The notes beneath the pieces are model-generated. The model was not told the origin of the DNA, did not search any database, and was given only the letters and a program-made list of their open reading frames with translations. From Catonia carolina (Eukaryota; Arthropoda; Insecta; Hemiptera; Achilidae), in the NCBI GenBank assembly GCA_035578175.1, contig JAQMRL010000001.1, positions 50,863,553 through 50,927,552 of the forward strand: a DNA stretch of 64,000 nucleotides, written 5' to 3'. Of this stretch, positions 1 through 11,545 are shown in pieces. The first letter of the stretch is position 1, and each line of letters begins with the position of its first letter. The position numbers were made by a program, and so were the translations under genes.

Positions 1-2
1 TA

Positions 3-3000
3 AACAATAGAGAAGAAATGATACGACAAGTATTCGATGTTATTCATGGCGAACGTTTAAAACGATTGATTCCACCCTCTCTTAAGGTAGGTATGTTACA
101 TTTATCATTTAGGTTTATTAAAAAGTTTAATTTAGCTTTGTTTACTAACTAAATTTAGGTAAATTACACATCTTTAATGAACATAAGTTTGATTCCCCTC
201 ATGTCATTACCTACACACAAGCCAAGGCTTATTTAGGCATCTTGACTCAATATTTAAAAACAAATTTATGTATTAAGTATTTAAATTTATTTGATATCAC
301 ATATATGTATAAAATGAAAGTTAAAATTTGTTTTTTTAGCTTGACATTGATAATTTAATTTATTGTTTTCATAAGTGCTCAGTAATTAAGGCCTGATGTT
401 ATTTTGCCTGAAGATTTATCTTTATTAACACTTATATGGAAACATCGGTCTCACAGGCACTAAGGGTGATTTGTTTACATAATACTGGGTTCCCTGAGCT
501 AGGGTTGGTGCTGACCGTCATAATAGCTTCCTCCCTCATTCCTATCTACTTCATAGTGAAATATGGTTCAGTTCAAGTGAATCGTTGCGGAAGTGTAAAT
601 GGTTCTTAAAAATCATACCGGTCTGTGATACCGCGTGTTTCTTTTTGTGTATTTCATGTAGCGGTCTGTGGAACCGTGTGTTTCCCTTACTGTATTTAAC
701 GGTCTGTAAGACGGGTGTTTCCTTTACGGGTTTATATTTTAATTATTTGTATATATTTTAATTATTTTTTTTATTATTTAATTGTAAATTTCTGAAATGG
801 CTCGACCACTTAGTACAAGCGATCCCGACTATGGTGACAGAATTCGTAGATTATTGGAAAATGATGACAGTGACTCGGAAGGTTCTATTTGTGATGAAAC
901 TAATGACTCGGATGTATCACTTGCAAGAAAGCTATTTGCCTAGAATGCAGTAGAAAACTGTGTTTTGATTGTACAAAAAACAAATGTCAGTAAAAAAACC
1001 CCTAATATGTAAGTAGTCACTTTTGAGTTATGTTTCTTTTATACAAATTTTTGCTCTTTTAAATTTAAGTATGTGATTAAATATGTATTAAAATAATACA
1101 TTTAACCTGAGTGAAAAAAACATTATAAGTATTTTATCAATTCTAAAAATTAAGTCGTTAATACCATAAATAATTTGGCTTTTTTCATTTATTCAAACAA
1201 TTGTTTTTGCGATAACCAGATCTTATACCAATGACAATTCAATCATTATTCTATAGTAAAATAAAATAATTTTTGTTTAACAGATCTAGTTGAGTTTCTT
1301 TGCCTTTGATTCCCAAATAAATTGCCATAAATGAAATGGCGGTCTGTCAGACCGGGTGTTTCTATTAACGTTATAAAAAACATGTTTCCATACAAGTGTT
1401 AAAAAATATGAGCGTGGTTATTACATTACAAACATTTCATGTGACAGAAACATTAAACTACAGGTATCATAATAGGCGTAAGAATAATAAAAAAACAAAC
1501 CAAGATGTTTCAAAGAAAAAGAAAAAAAATATTGTTGCTAAACATATATGAAGAATGATATAATAGAAGATAGAAATAAATTCAGAAACAACATGAAGAA
1601 CATAAGTTTTTTCCAGAGAAAACAGTTAAGGAAAACAACACACTGAAGTAGAGGAAAGAAAGAAAAAAATGGAATTGGTGAAGAAGAAGTTTCAAAATAA
1701 GAACTTAAGCAAGGAAATTAAAGGGGTAGCTTAACACATGATCATAGTCGTAAGGTGACTGGAACGAGAAAAAAACAATTATGGATGGCATTGTTTTCTG
1801 AGTTATTCTGTATTTTTTTATACTGTAACAAAAGAGGTGTGAGTAGGGAAGAGATGTGTTACTTTTTACAGACATTTTAATTTTCTCTACTATTTTGCAT
1901 TGTATATTATAGCAAAAAAATATATTGTAATCACTAAATACAAAGGCTTATTTACGGGAAATGTGTGTAAAAGTAGTAGAGGGAATTTTTGAGCACAGTT
2001 ACTACCAAAGGTATTGTAATACTAAAGCGTGAGTTCATTCAGGATCTGGGTATAATAGATATAATAGATAATAAACAGGCTTCTTAAACTTAAAATAGTT
2101 ATTTATTTACAAGACTATATATATATATATGATACTTAACTATTAAACTTAGACTATTCTAACAAATTACAATATTAAATTAATTATAAAACTTACTAAA
2201 CTCGACTATAAGTACGATACTGTCATGTAACAATCAAAACAATGATTTATGTGTTTATAACCACTTGATACCACCTGTACGCACATTCGCTATTAACATA
2301 ATTCAGAACCGGTCGGTCCCTTAACGACACTATTTTAAAATGGCCCAATGTAAAAGTTACAGTAGATGTATAAAATATGGTAGAAGGAATCAAAACGAAA
2401 ACAAATGGTTTTACTTGTTTCAATCTCAGAGAATTCCTATTTCAAGTATTTCATTTATCGCAATCCACTATTCTTGTTAATACTTTCCATCCTATACAAT
2501 ACACAATTTCTTACTATAAACAATATGTTTCCTTACCTATTTCTAGAAGATCACTGTTATAATGTTACAATATTTTACTCTGTTTGCATTAGAAATATTA
2601 CTAGAAGATTAAAAAATTGTAGCTGATGAATTTAATAACTACTTTGTACTCACTGTGGCAACCTTAACTTTTCTCTTAGTATCAATTTTATGTAGGAAAG
2701 CTGTTGTTCTCAACTTTCATGAGTGCTAGTATTTCTTTCACATTACTGTATATACTTTGAAAATTGTGTTATTATTTATTTCTCAATTGGTGTATCATAC
2801 TGTCATTAAGTTTCAAAGTGTTTTCCTTGAATTTCTTAGCATTTTATGTATTTATAAGGATGACTACAATAAATTAATTTTAATTGTTTAATTTTTTACA
2901 GAACATGGATATTGATGAACTGAAAGCAGATTGTTTGATACAACTCGTTGGAATGTCATCCAAGAGAATCAAGGCAGTTTTGGAAGGTAGTCATTAATTG

Positions 3001-6000
3001 CATTGTTTTTTTGTATATTTACCTTTAATTTTATTATCAACAGCTGATAAAAAAATAATAGAAATTGAACCCACAGCTTCTGGTGTAGAAGCCAGTTGTG
3101 CTGACTACTGCACCAATGGGCTGGCCAACTTCTGTTATTTGGTGTTATTGTTATAATTATTTTTTGTTTTACCTTTCATCAACTGTATTAGCAGTAATGT
3201 GTAGAACATTTGGATGCAATATAAAAAAATGAACAACGAAGAATGTGATTTTTCTATAATTCATTCTATTTATTTGGAATGTTTTTTATCTTTTTAAGTT
3301 TAGTCTTATTTTTCTTGTTTTTAATTTCTACGTTCATGTTTTTGCAGGTCGAGAGCTAGATATTTCTTCTGATGAGTCTGATTCTGATGTAGATCACAAT
3401 GTAATTAGTGCCAATAAACCCAATAAACAAGGTAATGACTGCTGTTTCTGATGGTATATCATTACACAGTATTTGATTTCTAAACTTAATCAAATTGATA
3501 ATTTAGTTACAAATTAAAAAATAATTTTCATTAGTTTATAACAAGTTACATTTTATGTTGTTTAAATATGGTACAAGTTTGTGGGTTATAAATTTAACCC
3601 ACTGGGTTGGTCTAGGGGTAGCGTCATCGCTGCTAGTCAGCTGTTTAACAGCTGATCTTCGGAGTCGAGGGTTTCTGGTTCAAATCCTAGTAAAGGTAGT
3701 TACTTTTATACGGATTTGAATACTAGACAGTGGTTGCCGGTATACTTTGATGGTTGGGTTTCAATTAACCATACTCTCTTGAGTGGTCGACCCGGGTCTG
3801 TACAAGACTACAGCTCATTTACATGTCATACACATCATCCTCATCTTATTAAGTCATGGGGTTGCTTATTGTTCTGAATTGAACAGATTGCAACGTACAC
3901 ATATTAGGAATTAAATAAAAAAAAGAAGAAATTTATGAAAATAACTGTCTATAGGTTTTGTTTATAAAAATTATTTAAATACAATTTAAAATTTTCAAAT
4001 CAAATACAATCAAATCTAGAAATTAAATAAGATTGATTTGGAATCCAAGAAATAACAGTATGTTTAAACTAAAAGTGTGTTGTTTAGGTCATCAGCCGAA
4101 AGGCAGGTTTGAACCTGTAGAGGTTTTACTAAGTAAAACGAGGAGTGAGGTGGTTTACCATTGCCTTCCTCATTGAGTGGGAAAGTACGCTTATCAGCAT
4201 GCCGGGCCCTCTGAAAAGCACATATTTTCCACTCTGCAAATGACACCTTCACTTCATTCACCACAGGGTCTGGCTGTATAATGAAATTCATTACTTTCAG
4301 AGGAGATAACTCTGATTAGTGTCTTTTACACCTCTGCCTCTTCTGTTCTTAAATGATTCAGTCATTTAATTGGCTGACCATGTGACAAGAAACAGAACTA
4401 TTTATTTTAGCCCTGCAACGAACAGATTGAGTGTAAAAATTTGACACTCCACCTTTCTGTTATGGGCAGAAACTAAAAGTATTAAAAAAATTTAGCTAAA
4501 AATATAGAGCTACAATTTCTACTTTAAAGTTTTTGTTATTAAAAAATTAAATTTTGCATTATTTTACAAGGGCACTGATGTACTGAAACTGGATCTTTGC
4601 TATATAAATTAGAAAACGATGTTGGTCATCAATGTACTCAACAATAGCTATGTTTTTTTAAACTTGTATTTAATTTTTAAAAAAAACTTTAGTTGTGTGT
4701 ATTGAGAGAAAGTTACAATAGGTCTGCATAAAATTTTCTGTAAAAATGATGTTCTGAGATTTACGTAAATCTGCGTGTAAGGGGAAGAGGCTATGAGTTA
4801 TAGTTACCCGCCTGTGAAGGAATAAGTCTATGGTATCTAATGATTATCGTTGGTTTGTCTGCTGTAAATTGCAATGTGTCTACAAGATCTTGCATAATTA
4901 AGACCAACGTCTTAGTTGTGCCTGGCAGAAAATTGTTTGTACGTTTCTATTGCATTAAATTCTACTTTTTAGCTTGTGGTATGATACTTTACTTATATTT
5001 TTTGTCTGATACATTTTTCTTAATTGGTATACTCATTACTCTTGACGAGGTGAGTCTTGATATAACAGATGACTTGGGTAAATTAGGATATTATTAGAAT
5101 TATGAGTTTGGATAAAATAATGTTAATTGCATTATCAAATTTTCTTGTTTAATATGGATAAAATAATGTTAATTGCATTATCAAATTTTCTTGTTTAATA
5201 TGGATAAAATAATGTTAATTGCATTATCAAATTTTCTTGTTTAATATTTATCTTTCTCTTTTCTTTTTCAGATTTGTCACTGGCGAACAATAAAAAGAAA
5301 TTGAAGACAAAGAATACGCGACCTGTACTTGGTACTACTGCTGCAACTTCTGTAGCTGTCTCCAATAGTAACAGTCGTCGCCGCATGTAAGCTACTACAA
5401 ATTATAATAAATTTAATTTAAATGTGCATATATTTTGCAAGAAGAAAAGGGAAGAAAACAAACAGTTTCTTCCGGTATGTGAAAAGCCTGGCTTAGCAGT
5501 AAAGATTTTTATAGATTATAGAAAAATTATGTGTGATGCATATTTTGTGCCAATACTGACTTTACAGTCAAATATTATGGGAACACAGTTAGTTAGAGGG
5601 CAGGCAGAGAGAAGAAAGAAATGCAGAAATTACGTTCAAGAGGTGTATGTTAAGAAAGGTTAAAAGAAAGTGAGAAATTAGGGAAAAACTGCGAATGAAC
5701 AGCTTGACAAGAAGAGCTGGGCAGACAAAGCTACAATGGCTTGGACACATCACTAAGCTGGACAAGGGTAGGCTGTTTAAGAGGATGCTGTACTTTAAGG
5801 TGGAAGGAAAAGACCAAGAATGAAGTGGGTGGGTTCAGCTGTAGATGAATTGGGAAAACGGTGCTTTCCCAAGAGAGTAATAGACTAGAGGTGGTTCAGC
5901 GATAGTTAGAGGTGAAGAGGAGTTGTGTTGGGCTTCATTTGAGGAAACTTGGAAGAGCGATAAGGAGGATAATGATGAAGAAAGGGATAAATATTGAAAA

Positions 6001-9000
6001 AAGTAGTAAAACATTTTTTGTGTTTGTAACCACCACTTTGGTAAAATAATAAATAATTTTTGTTGTATTAATTACTATTTCTATTTTATAATACAAATTT
6101 TACTAACCTCTTAAGCTGCCTTTGTCCTTACTGGCTACTTATATGTGTTTCGGTGGATCCACCGTCATCAGAATACACATAATATCATTTGAAATTTTTA
6201 AAATTTTTATTTAAAACCTACAGAATATATTGCATCTTCAGTCAACCGTATGAAAGTTTTATATATGCAATATCTTGTGTAGGTTTTAAATAAGCATTTT
6301 AAAGTTTCAAATGATATTTTGTGTGCTCTGATGATGGTGGATCCACTGAAACACATGTAAGTAGACAGTAAGGATAAAGGTTGCTGAAAAGGTTAGTGCA
6401 ATTTATATCATAAAATAGAATTAATTTCAAGTTGCAGGATGCATTATAAAGATTTATTAATTATTTAATTTGATAAGTCTGATTCATTGTATCAAATCTT
6501 TACTGATTCAGTAAAGATTGCATTTTTTTTATTTGGTTGGCTATCACATTCCGTATTAGCTTAAATTTTGTAGTTGTCAAAAGAAAGTGTGTCTACAATA
6601 AACTTTTCAAGTAAGGGAATACTAAATAGAGAAGTTGTGTACAATTCTTTTACTACATTGTGATGTGATATGAGGAGTTCTTTGTAGGATTGTTATTATT
6701 CAGGACAGCCAAAATTGCCATTTGTTATTATTTGTGTAGTTTTTACTTTCTCTTGCCTATATGAATATATAGGAAGGAAAGTATTATTTTCATGTCGATT
6801 TTTTGAAATTGAGTTTTCACCGGATCTACACGTTTTCAGACCCCCTGAACCCAAAAAACATGTTTTTAGCGATTGGTCTGTGTGTATGTGAACAGAATAT
6901 CTCAAAAACGGAACATCGTACGAACTTTAAACTTGAAACTTAAGTTAGATACCACTACCGGACCTGACACGAACATTTTCATCAAAATCGGTCAACCGGA
7001 AGTAGTAGTTTATTCAAGTCATTTTTCACTTTTTCCGATTTTCTCAAAAACAGCTCCTATGATTTTTATAAAAATCACTTCATTTACTACATTTTTTATG
7101 CTTTACAAGATAAGTTAGGCGCCATGTCTGTTGAAATTCTTGGTGGGGTTGTTTTCTCGTAAAAAATTGTTTTTTTAAGAATGCAACTTTAATATGCATT
7201 TTAGCGCAAAAATGTAATAAAAGCTGTAGAGAATTTAAAATCCTACAACTTTTATTTGAAACATTATTTTGTATTACTCTTAGTTTAACGGTAATTAGCA
7301 ATTTCCTGTTTTTTTCTCACAAAAACGTGTAAAAAATTAATTTTTAAGATTTCAGCCTTATGCATTTTACGACAAAAGAGTATAATCAAATTTACAGAAA
7401 ATTAAAAGATCTACAACTTTTATTTAGCGCATTTTGATTAAAATTGATGTTTTTTTTGTGGTTAGTTTTTTGTTTATTTTTTATGTTTTATTACTATGTT
7501 AGGTTATGATTGTTCATTATTTGTATTAGCAAGAGAAAGTTGTGTGAGTGTTTTACACCAGATTTTTTTTATTATAAATAATGTGTAATGGTCATTGTGT
7601 TTACTTTTTCAGTTCTGAAGATAAATGTTCAGTGTTGTCTGGTGATGATATGTTGGAAATTGGATTGAGCTCTTCTGAATTAGGCGATGATTTCTTTGAA
7701 TCAAATGGTATTTACTTTTTATTACTTGGTTAGATTTCATATATGTATGGTGAATACATGTTTTTTTAATAAGTTAAGTCTGATATAAGTAATATGCCAT
7801 TCACATTATTTATGTCTTTCTAGCGTATAGTTTTCAGTATCTGCATTATTATTTTTCGTTTTTTATAAGGTGTAGAATATTAAACTTCCTAATAGTTCTG
7901 AGTCATGTTTTTCACTGTTGAGTCTGTTCAACAGTAGTAGGATGAAGTGGTGTGGAGGAAGGAGTGTAGTGATTTTGTTGGCAAGTGGTGATTCCTTTGT
8001 AGAATATAAAAATTAGTTTTTTCTTATAAAACTGTTGACAGAGTTACATAATTGATGAACTGACACGAAACATTTAGTTTTCTGGGTTTTATCAAGTATA
8101 GGGAATTGTATTGAAGAATTCCCTTTGTTATGGGAGTTTGATTCTTCCACTGGTGATTTAACTTAAGGGTAGGGATAAGGGGATTCTTTAGAATGAAATG
8201 AACTACAGGCATTTTACCATTGTTTGGTGAACAAATTCTGGTTTAGTCACCATAAAAGATCTTACTGCAAAATCCTAGTAAAGGTAGTTACTTTTACATG
8301 GATTTGTATACTATGCAGTGGTTACTGGTGTACTTTGAAAGCTGGGGTTTAATTAACTATATTCTCTCAGTAGTATGGTCAGCCTGAGTTTTTAAAAGAC
8401 TACGCGTCATATTTATATCATTCTTCCCTCATTGGGTCATGGGGTTGCTTATTGTTCTTAAATTTCAGATTGCAACGTACCCACATTAGGGATTAAAAAA
8501 AGAAAAGTTGTTACTGGCTGACCCATGGTGTAGTGGTCAGCACAACCGGCTTCTACACTAGGGGGTTCAAGGCTCAATTCCAGTTCAGGTCTGGCATTTT
8601 TCCATTGCCCGTTTTTATCATTTTTATTGAAGGGTGATAACTGTTCATCATCTGCATTAGCAGTAACGTGCAAAAGAATCGGGGTGTTAAAAATATTTGA
8701 GTTTTCTCTTTGTTAATTTTCGCAAATGTTAGTTTCTTGTACTAATTTTGTTATTTATTAAGATAATACTTGTTAAATTACAATTTAAGTAGTATTAAAA
8801 TTATAAAAATTTATTAATATATAAACCTGTTTGTTCACTTTGTAAACTCATTCGTTTTGAGAAGGTACCAAAATGAGTATAAAAAGAAAATAAGTGGTTT
8901 AATATTAGGTGTAAAAGAAAATACATGAAAAGGAGTTTCTCTGTGAGTTAATGAGTGTAATCAAAAAAAGGACGACTGCCTACCTTGGTAATTTATTCAG

Positions 9001-10895
9001 GGGTGATAAGTATGAGTTTCTCAGACTTGTTTTTGAGGTCAAAGTTGCACAGTCCTGGACTAAGGAAATGGTTGAGAAATATTAGCTACTGGACAGATAT
9101 GAGTATGCACATTCTTTTCGGTGGGGGGAGGGGGTTCACAACTTACCAATGATTAATTGTCATTGATGAAGTCAGCATTCTAGAAGAAGAAAAAGAAGTA
9201 AAGAAAGTGTCTGTGTCTATTCCCCCTCAAATTAACCACCATGGATCATGAAAGAATTTTATTGCTCATCATTTTTTTGACCCTTTGCCAGTAACCAACC
9301 ATTCACACACAGATGTATCTCATTACTTTCTACAGTATGATAGATTTTTTGGATTCTTTTGTTATTTAAAATTTATTTATTTTCACCGTTTTACTTGTAA
9401 ATTTATTTTTATCGAGTTTCATTTTTTCTTATTGACTTTTTACTAAGTTTTTTATGCGTTTTCAACCATGCCTCTTGGTTTTTCTTGCATTTCAAGAAGT
9501 TGACCCTTTTAGTGAGTCTTCAGTCATTTAATATAGAAATATAAAAATAAAACTAAAGTTTTCTTTTCCTCTTGGATGTTAAGAAAATCTCCCTGAGATG
9601 GGTATAGCTCGTTGGCTACTAGCTTTTTATTAGTATTGTTAACATTTCGGCCTAATTGCCTTTGAACAACTGTCTGTTTCCTAATCATATTTTGTTGTAG
9701 TCTTTGCTTTTTGCATTTTAAATTTTTGTTACAGACTTCTGCACTAAGAAAAGCTGTCTTACAGCCTTTATTTATCTCTATTTTGTTATAAAAAGAACAT
9801 TTCTTTTTTCTGTGTGTTGCAGAAGATTCAAAATCAACATTAAAACCAAAAAGGAAGAAGTTGAAACGAACACACAAACAAGAACCTCAATCACAACCAT
9901 TACCTGGTGTCTCTGTAAAGGTAGAAATTGATGATGATAGTAAAAAAACTAAAGAAAATGTAAATGTGAGTGAAACAAATAACGATAAAGAAGGGAAAAC
10001 ATTATTAGAAATATTAGAACTTGAAATGAGAGCAAGAGCGATTAGAGCACTTCTAAAACATGATAATAGTAGTTCTAATAATGAATTAGAGCCCTCCTCT
10101 TCTTCGATAAACTCAAGTAGTCAAAACAAGCAGAAAAACAGTGAGGAAGATAATGCTACAAAGGAAGATGAGAATGAGGCTGATGATAGTGTAATTGAAA
10201 CTATCTTACAACAACCTGAGACAATTGACTTAACCACGACTAATGATTCAAATGATGAACAAACATCAGAGATTACCGGTGAAGACACCGTGATGAAAGA
10301 AAATAATGAACTCCATGATAAAGCAAATAAGAATGATGCAGATGAAAAGAAACAATCACTTCAATCCATGAAAAGTAATGATGATGGTGATGAACTGAAA
10401 ATTCTAGATGTTATTGCAGAAAAATCTGTAGTTAATAGTGATGTTTCCTGTAGTGACACGTCCAGTAATAATAGTTGGGCTCAACGATGGTTAGATAAGA
10501 AAAGTAAAGATGTTAAGAAGTTAGTAACAACAAGTAAAATGTGCACAACTATTAGGAATAAGATGAAACAAAAAGGTAACAAGAATTTGTTGAATAAAAA
10601 TAATGAAAACGATTCCCAAGCTACTGACATCGTAACACAACAAAAAACACCATCATGTGAATTTGAAGGTAGTATTGATGAATATAATAAATTAGTGAAA
10701 ACAGCATCACCTCAATTTCCACCACAGCAGAGTGAGCAAAGCCATGATTCTTCACCAAATGAAGATAAAGTTGATAAAGAAGTTGATAAAGTATCAATTT
10801 CACCTCAACCAAATTCTTCATCCGTTGGTGATTCTAATAATACAGAAAAAGATATCGAGACGGTTATAGAAACAACTCAAAACGAAAATATTTAA
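3..10895 (+). CDS. CAAP1: CAAP1-like protein, last six exons (5' end outside window)
   Basis: Exons 3..86, 2902..2986, 3348..3431, 5272..5386, 7613..7707 and 9823..10895 join in one frame with GT-AG borders and give 511 codons before the stop; the first exons lie upstream of the window. The N-terminal part seen here (EEMIRQVFDVIHGERLKRLI, then a segment ending SSKRIKAVLEG, then an acidic SSDESDSD stretch) matches the conserved block of CAAP1 (human C9orf82). The motif LEILELEMRARAIRALLK in the last exon matches the C-terminal signature of that family. Vertebrate CAAP1 is known as an inhibitor of caspase activity and apoptosis; function here is inferred from homology. The last exon is unusually long (over 350 codons), rich in Ser, Asn, Asp and Glu and probably disordered, and holds a conserved-looking basic patch (NSWAQRWLDKKSKDVKKL). 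Introns carry SINEs, foldbacks and a 3 x 46-bp tandem repeat. Exon calls are manual; family assignment is firm, total length is unknown. Confidence 0.88.
429..1398 (+). mobile_element. Internally deleted piggyBac element
   Basis: Both ends abut TTAA (425-428 and 1399-1402), and the termini CACTTATATGGAAACAT and its complement near 1381-1398 are inverted repeats, as in piggyBac transposons. A frame from 797 (MARPLSTSDPDYGDR...) is acidic like a piggyBac transposase N-terminus and stops at 943. It is followed almost at once (about 946-1000) by CSRKLCFDCTKNKCQ and a stop, which looks like the Cys-rich C-terminal domain. The catalytic DDE core between them is gone, so this is a non-autonomous copy. 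Near-repeats of the form CGGTCTGT-nnn-ACCG-n-GTGTTTC lie at about 618, 661, 700 and 1339, just inside the ends. It sits in an intron of the CAAP1-like gene. Confidence 0.85.
3064..3230. repeat. SINE-A copy, rearranged
   Basis: Positions 3064-3130 hold the tRNA-like head of SINE family A on the minus strand. Positions 3171-3230 hold its tail (CATCAACTGTATTAGCAGTA) on the plus strand. The two halves therefore lie in opposite orientations, so the copy has been inverted or is two fragments. Confidence 0.6.
3597..3921 (+). repeat. SINE-B copy, full length (tRNA-derived)
   Basis: A box-A-like stretch (GGTCTAGGGGTAGCG) and a box-B match (GGTTCAAATCC) are separated by a long arm, as in tRNA-Leu or tRNA-Ser type heads. 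The body has no open frame and ends near GGAATTAAATAAAAAAAAG. A second copy, lacking the head, is at 8270-8500, which supports a dispersed SINE and not a functional tRNA gene. Confidence 0.7.
4081..4470 (+). repeat. Dispersed repeat family C, copy 1
   Basis: About 390 bp starting TTTAGGTCATCAGCC and ending near TTATGGGCAG. Similar copies are at 31452-31849 (+), 38744-39148 (+) and, shortened, at 39408-39615 (-). There is no coding frame. Three copies follow GTT- or TTG-rich runs, which could be a target preference or a tail. The class is not recognised; a SINE-like or non-autonomous element is likely. Confidence 0.7.
5109..5246 (+). repeat. Tandem repeat, 3 x 46 bp, identical units
   Basis: A 46-bp unit starting TGGATAAAATAATGTTAATT occurs three times at 5109, 5155 and 5201 with no differences seen. 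It ends 25 bp before the splice acceptor at 5270-5271 of the CAAP1-like gene, so it forms most of the region where the branch point should lie. Identity suggests recent expansion or an assembly artefact. Confidence 0.9.
5660..6000 (+). pseudogene. LINE 3' remnant (reverse transcriptase C-terminus)
   Basis: Around 5700-5830 the translation reads SLTRRAGQTKLQWLGHITKL and then a segment like KVEGKRPRMKWV with a frame break. This is the typical tail of APE-type insect LINE polymerases (compare LGHIMR and GKRKPGRRR in the intact LINE at 19978..22932). The frame is broken and no upstream RT core remains. Confidence 0.65.
6078..6423. repeat. Foldback MITE (family T), complete copy
   Basis: Two arms of about 150 bp are inverted copies: the left arm holds GTGTTTCGGTGGATCCACCG, and the right arm holds the complementary GGTGGATCCACTGAAACAC near 6337-6355. 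The loop is centred at about 6240. There is no coding capacity. Half copies are at 15008-15165 and 27706-27890. It lies in the CAAP1-like intron between exons 5272-5386 and 7613-7707. Confidence 0.8.
6690..7480. repeat. Unclassified non-coding repeat
   Basis: A low-complexity, non-coding stretch with internally repeated phrases (AAAATCTACAACTTTTATTT-like motifs near 7240 and 7410). A degenerate match to its end (ACGACAAAAGAGTATAATCA) appears near 46840-46900, so it is probably a dispersed element. Termini and class were not resolved. Confidence 0.4.
8270..8500 (+). repeat. SINE-B copy, 5' truncated
   Basis: Matches the SINE-B copy at 3597-3921 from AATCCTAGTAAAGGTAGTTA to GCAACGTACCCACATTAGG, without the tRNA-like head. 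SINE-A follows directly at 8513. Confidence 0.75.
8513..8690 (+). repeat. SINE-A copy (tRNA-derived)
   Basis: The head ACCCATGGTGTAGTGGTCAG resembles box A. The box-B region (AAGGCTCAATTCC) is degenerate. The tail TCATCTGCATTAGCAGTAAC is the shared family signature. Confidence 0.75.
8935..9125 (+). pseudogene. LINE 3' remnant (RT C-terminus)
   Basis: Translation near 8960-9085 reads KKRTTAYLGNLFRGDKYEFL followed by RLVFEVKVAQSW, a form of the YLGHILRG..YEFLRLILEGKIEG tail of insect LINE polymerases. It then reaches a stop. No RT core is present. Confidence 0.6.
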
Positions 10896-10900
10896 ATAAA
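10895..10900 (+). terminator. Poly(A) signal of the CAAP1-like gene
   Basis: AATAAA overlaps the last base of the stop codon (TAA, 10893-10895). An AT-rich stretch with more AATAAA-like words follows, so the 3' UTR may be very short. Confidence 0.5.
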
Positions 10901-11191
10901 TTTATTTTTAAATTAAACTATTGTTCATTATATTTATTTTTAGTGTGATACTGTACTCGTACTATACTATTTTTCAGGGCTGATGAGGTCTGAACGTAAG
11001 CATTATCCCTACCCACTTCATAGCTAGCCAATGACTTACCAACACTTGCTCTCGAAAAACTGTTATACATTTTGTCAGACATTTTTTTGGTCTTTCAATA
11101 ACAATCATAACCTATAAACATACAATCAGCTGATTATATTGTAAAGTATTGCATGTTAACACGCTCTATAAATTGATGTGTTCAGTACAAG

Positions 11192-11392
11192 ATGCAAGAC
11201 ACGAATGAATTACTGCGGCTCTTATACGCATGCACGCGTAATGTCTGTCAGGCTGAATCTGACAACGCTGGCAAACATTCTGATTGGTCTAAACGCATGG
11301 AACAGGAGAGTTCATCAACTGTGAAAAGCATTATAAAGCTTATTTATATATCTATAGTAATATTCCTTGTATTAACAGCTGTAAATAGCTGA
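11192..11392 (+). CDS. Small ORF, 66 aa, possible tail-anchored protein
   Basis: The ORF begins MQDTNELLRLLYACTRNVCQ. It has a polar middle and one C-terminal hydrophobic segment (IIKLIYISIVIFLVLTAV, about residues 46-63) that ends two residues before the stop. This is the layout of a tail-anchored membrane protein. The ATG context (TACAAGATGC) is moderate. It lies in the intergenic space between the CAAP1-like and PDE10-like genes. I do not recognise a family. Directly downstream (11400 on) is LINE debris, so the ORF could be chance coding inside repeat sequence. No promoter or intron was identified. Treat as a low-confidence hypothetical gene. Confidence 0.3.
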   Translation: MQDTNELLRLLYACTRNVCQAESDNAGKHSDWSKRMEQESSSTVKSIIKLIYISIVIFLVLTAVNS

Positions 11393-11399
11393 TAATAGA

Positions 11400-11545
11400 A
11401 GGAAAGATTGATGGTAGGAGGGGAATTGGAATGAAGAGACTATGGGAGATCTTATACACACCGCAAGGAACAGAGAGGAGATGATGGAAATGATTCCTAA
11501 CATCCACTAGTGGACACCGTTTGGAAGAAGAGGAAGCAACTTGTA
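11400..11545 (+). pseudogene. LINE RT C-terminal scrap
   Basis: The translation GKIDGRRGIGMKRLW at about 11403-11450 resembles the GKIDGKRKPGRRRISW tail of the intact LINE ORF at 19978..22932. It decays within about 100 bp. Confidence 0.5.

Noticed and set aside
5109..5246. CRISPR-like direct repeats
   Set aside because: The three units are contiguous with no spacers, in an intron of a eukaryotic gene.
9861..10895. Independent 344-aa gene starting at 9861
   Set aside because: Codon 9861 is TTG, and the frame continues upstream to a splice acceptor at 9821-9822; it is the last exon of the CAAP1-like gene.
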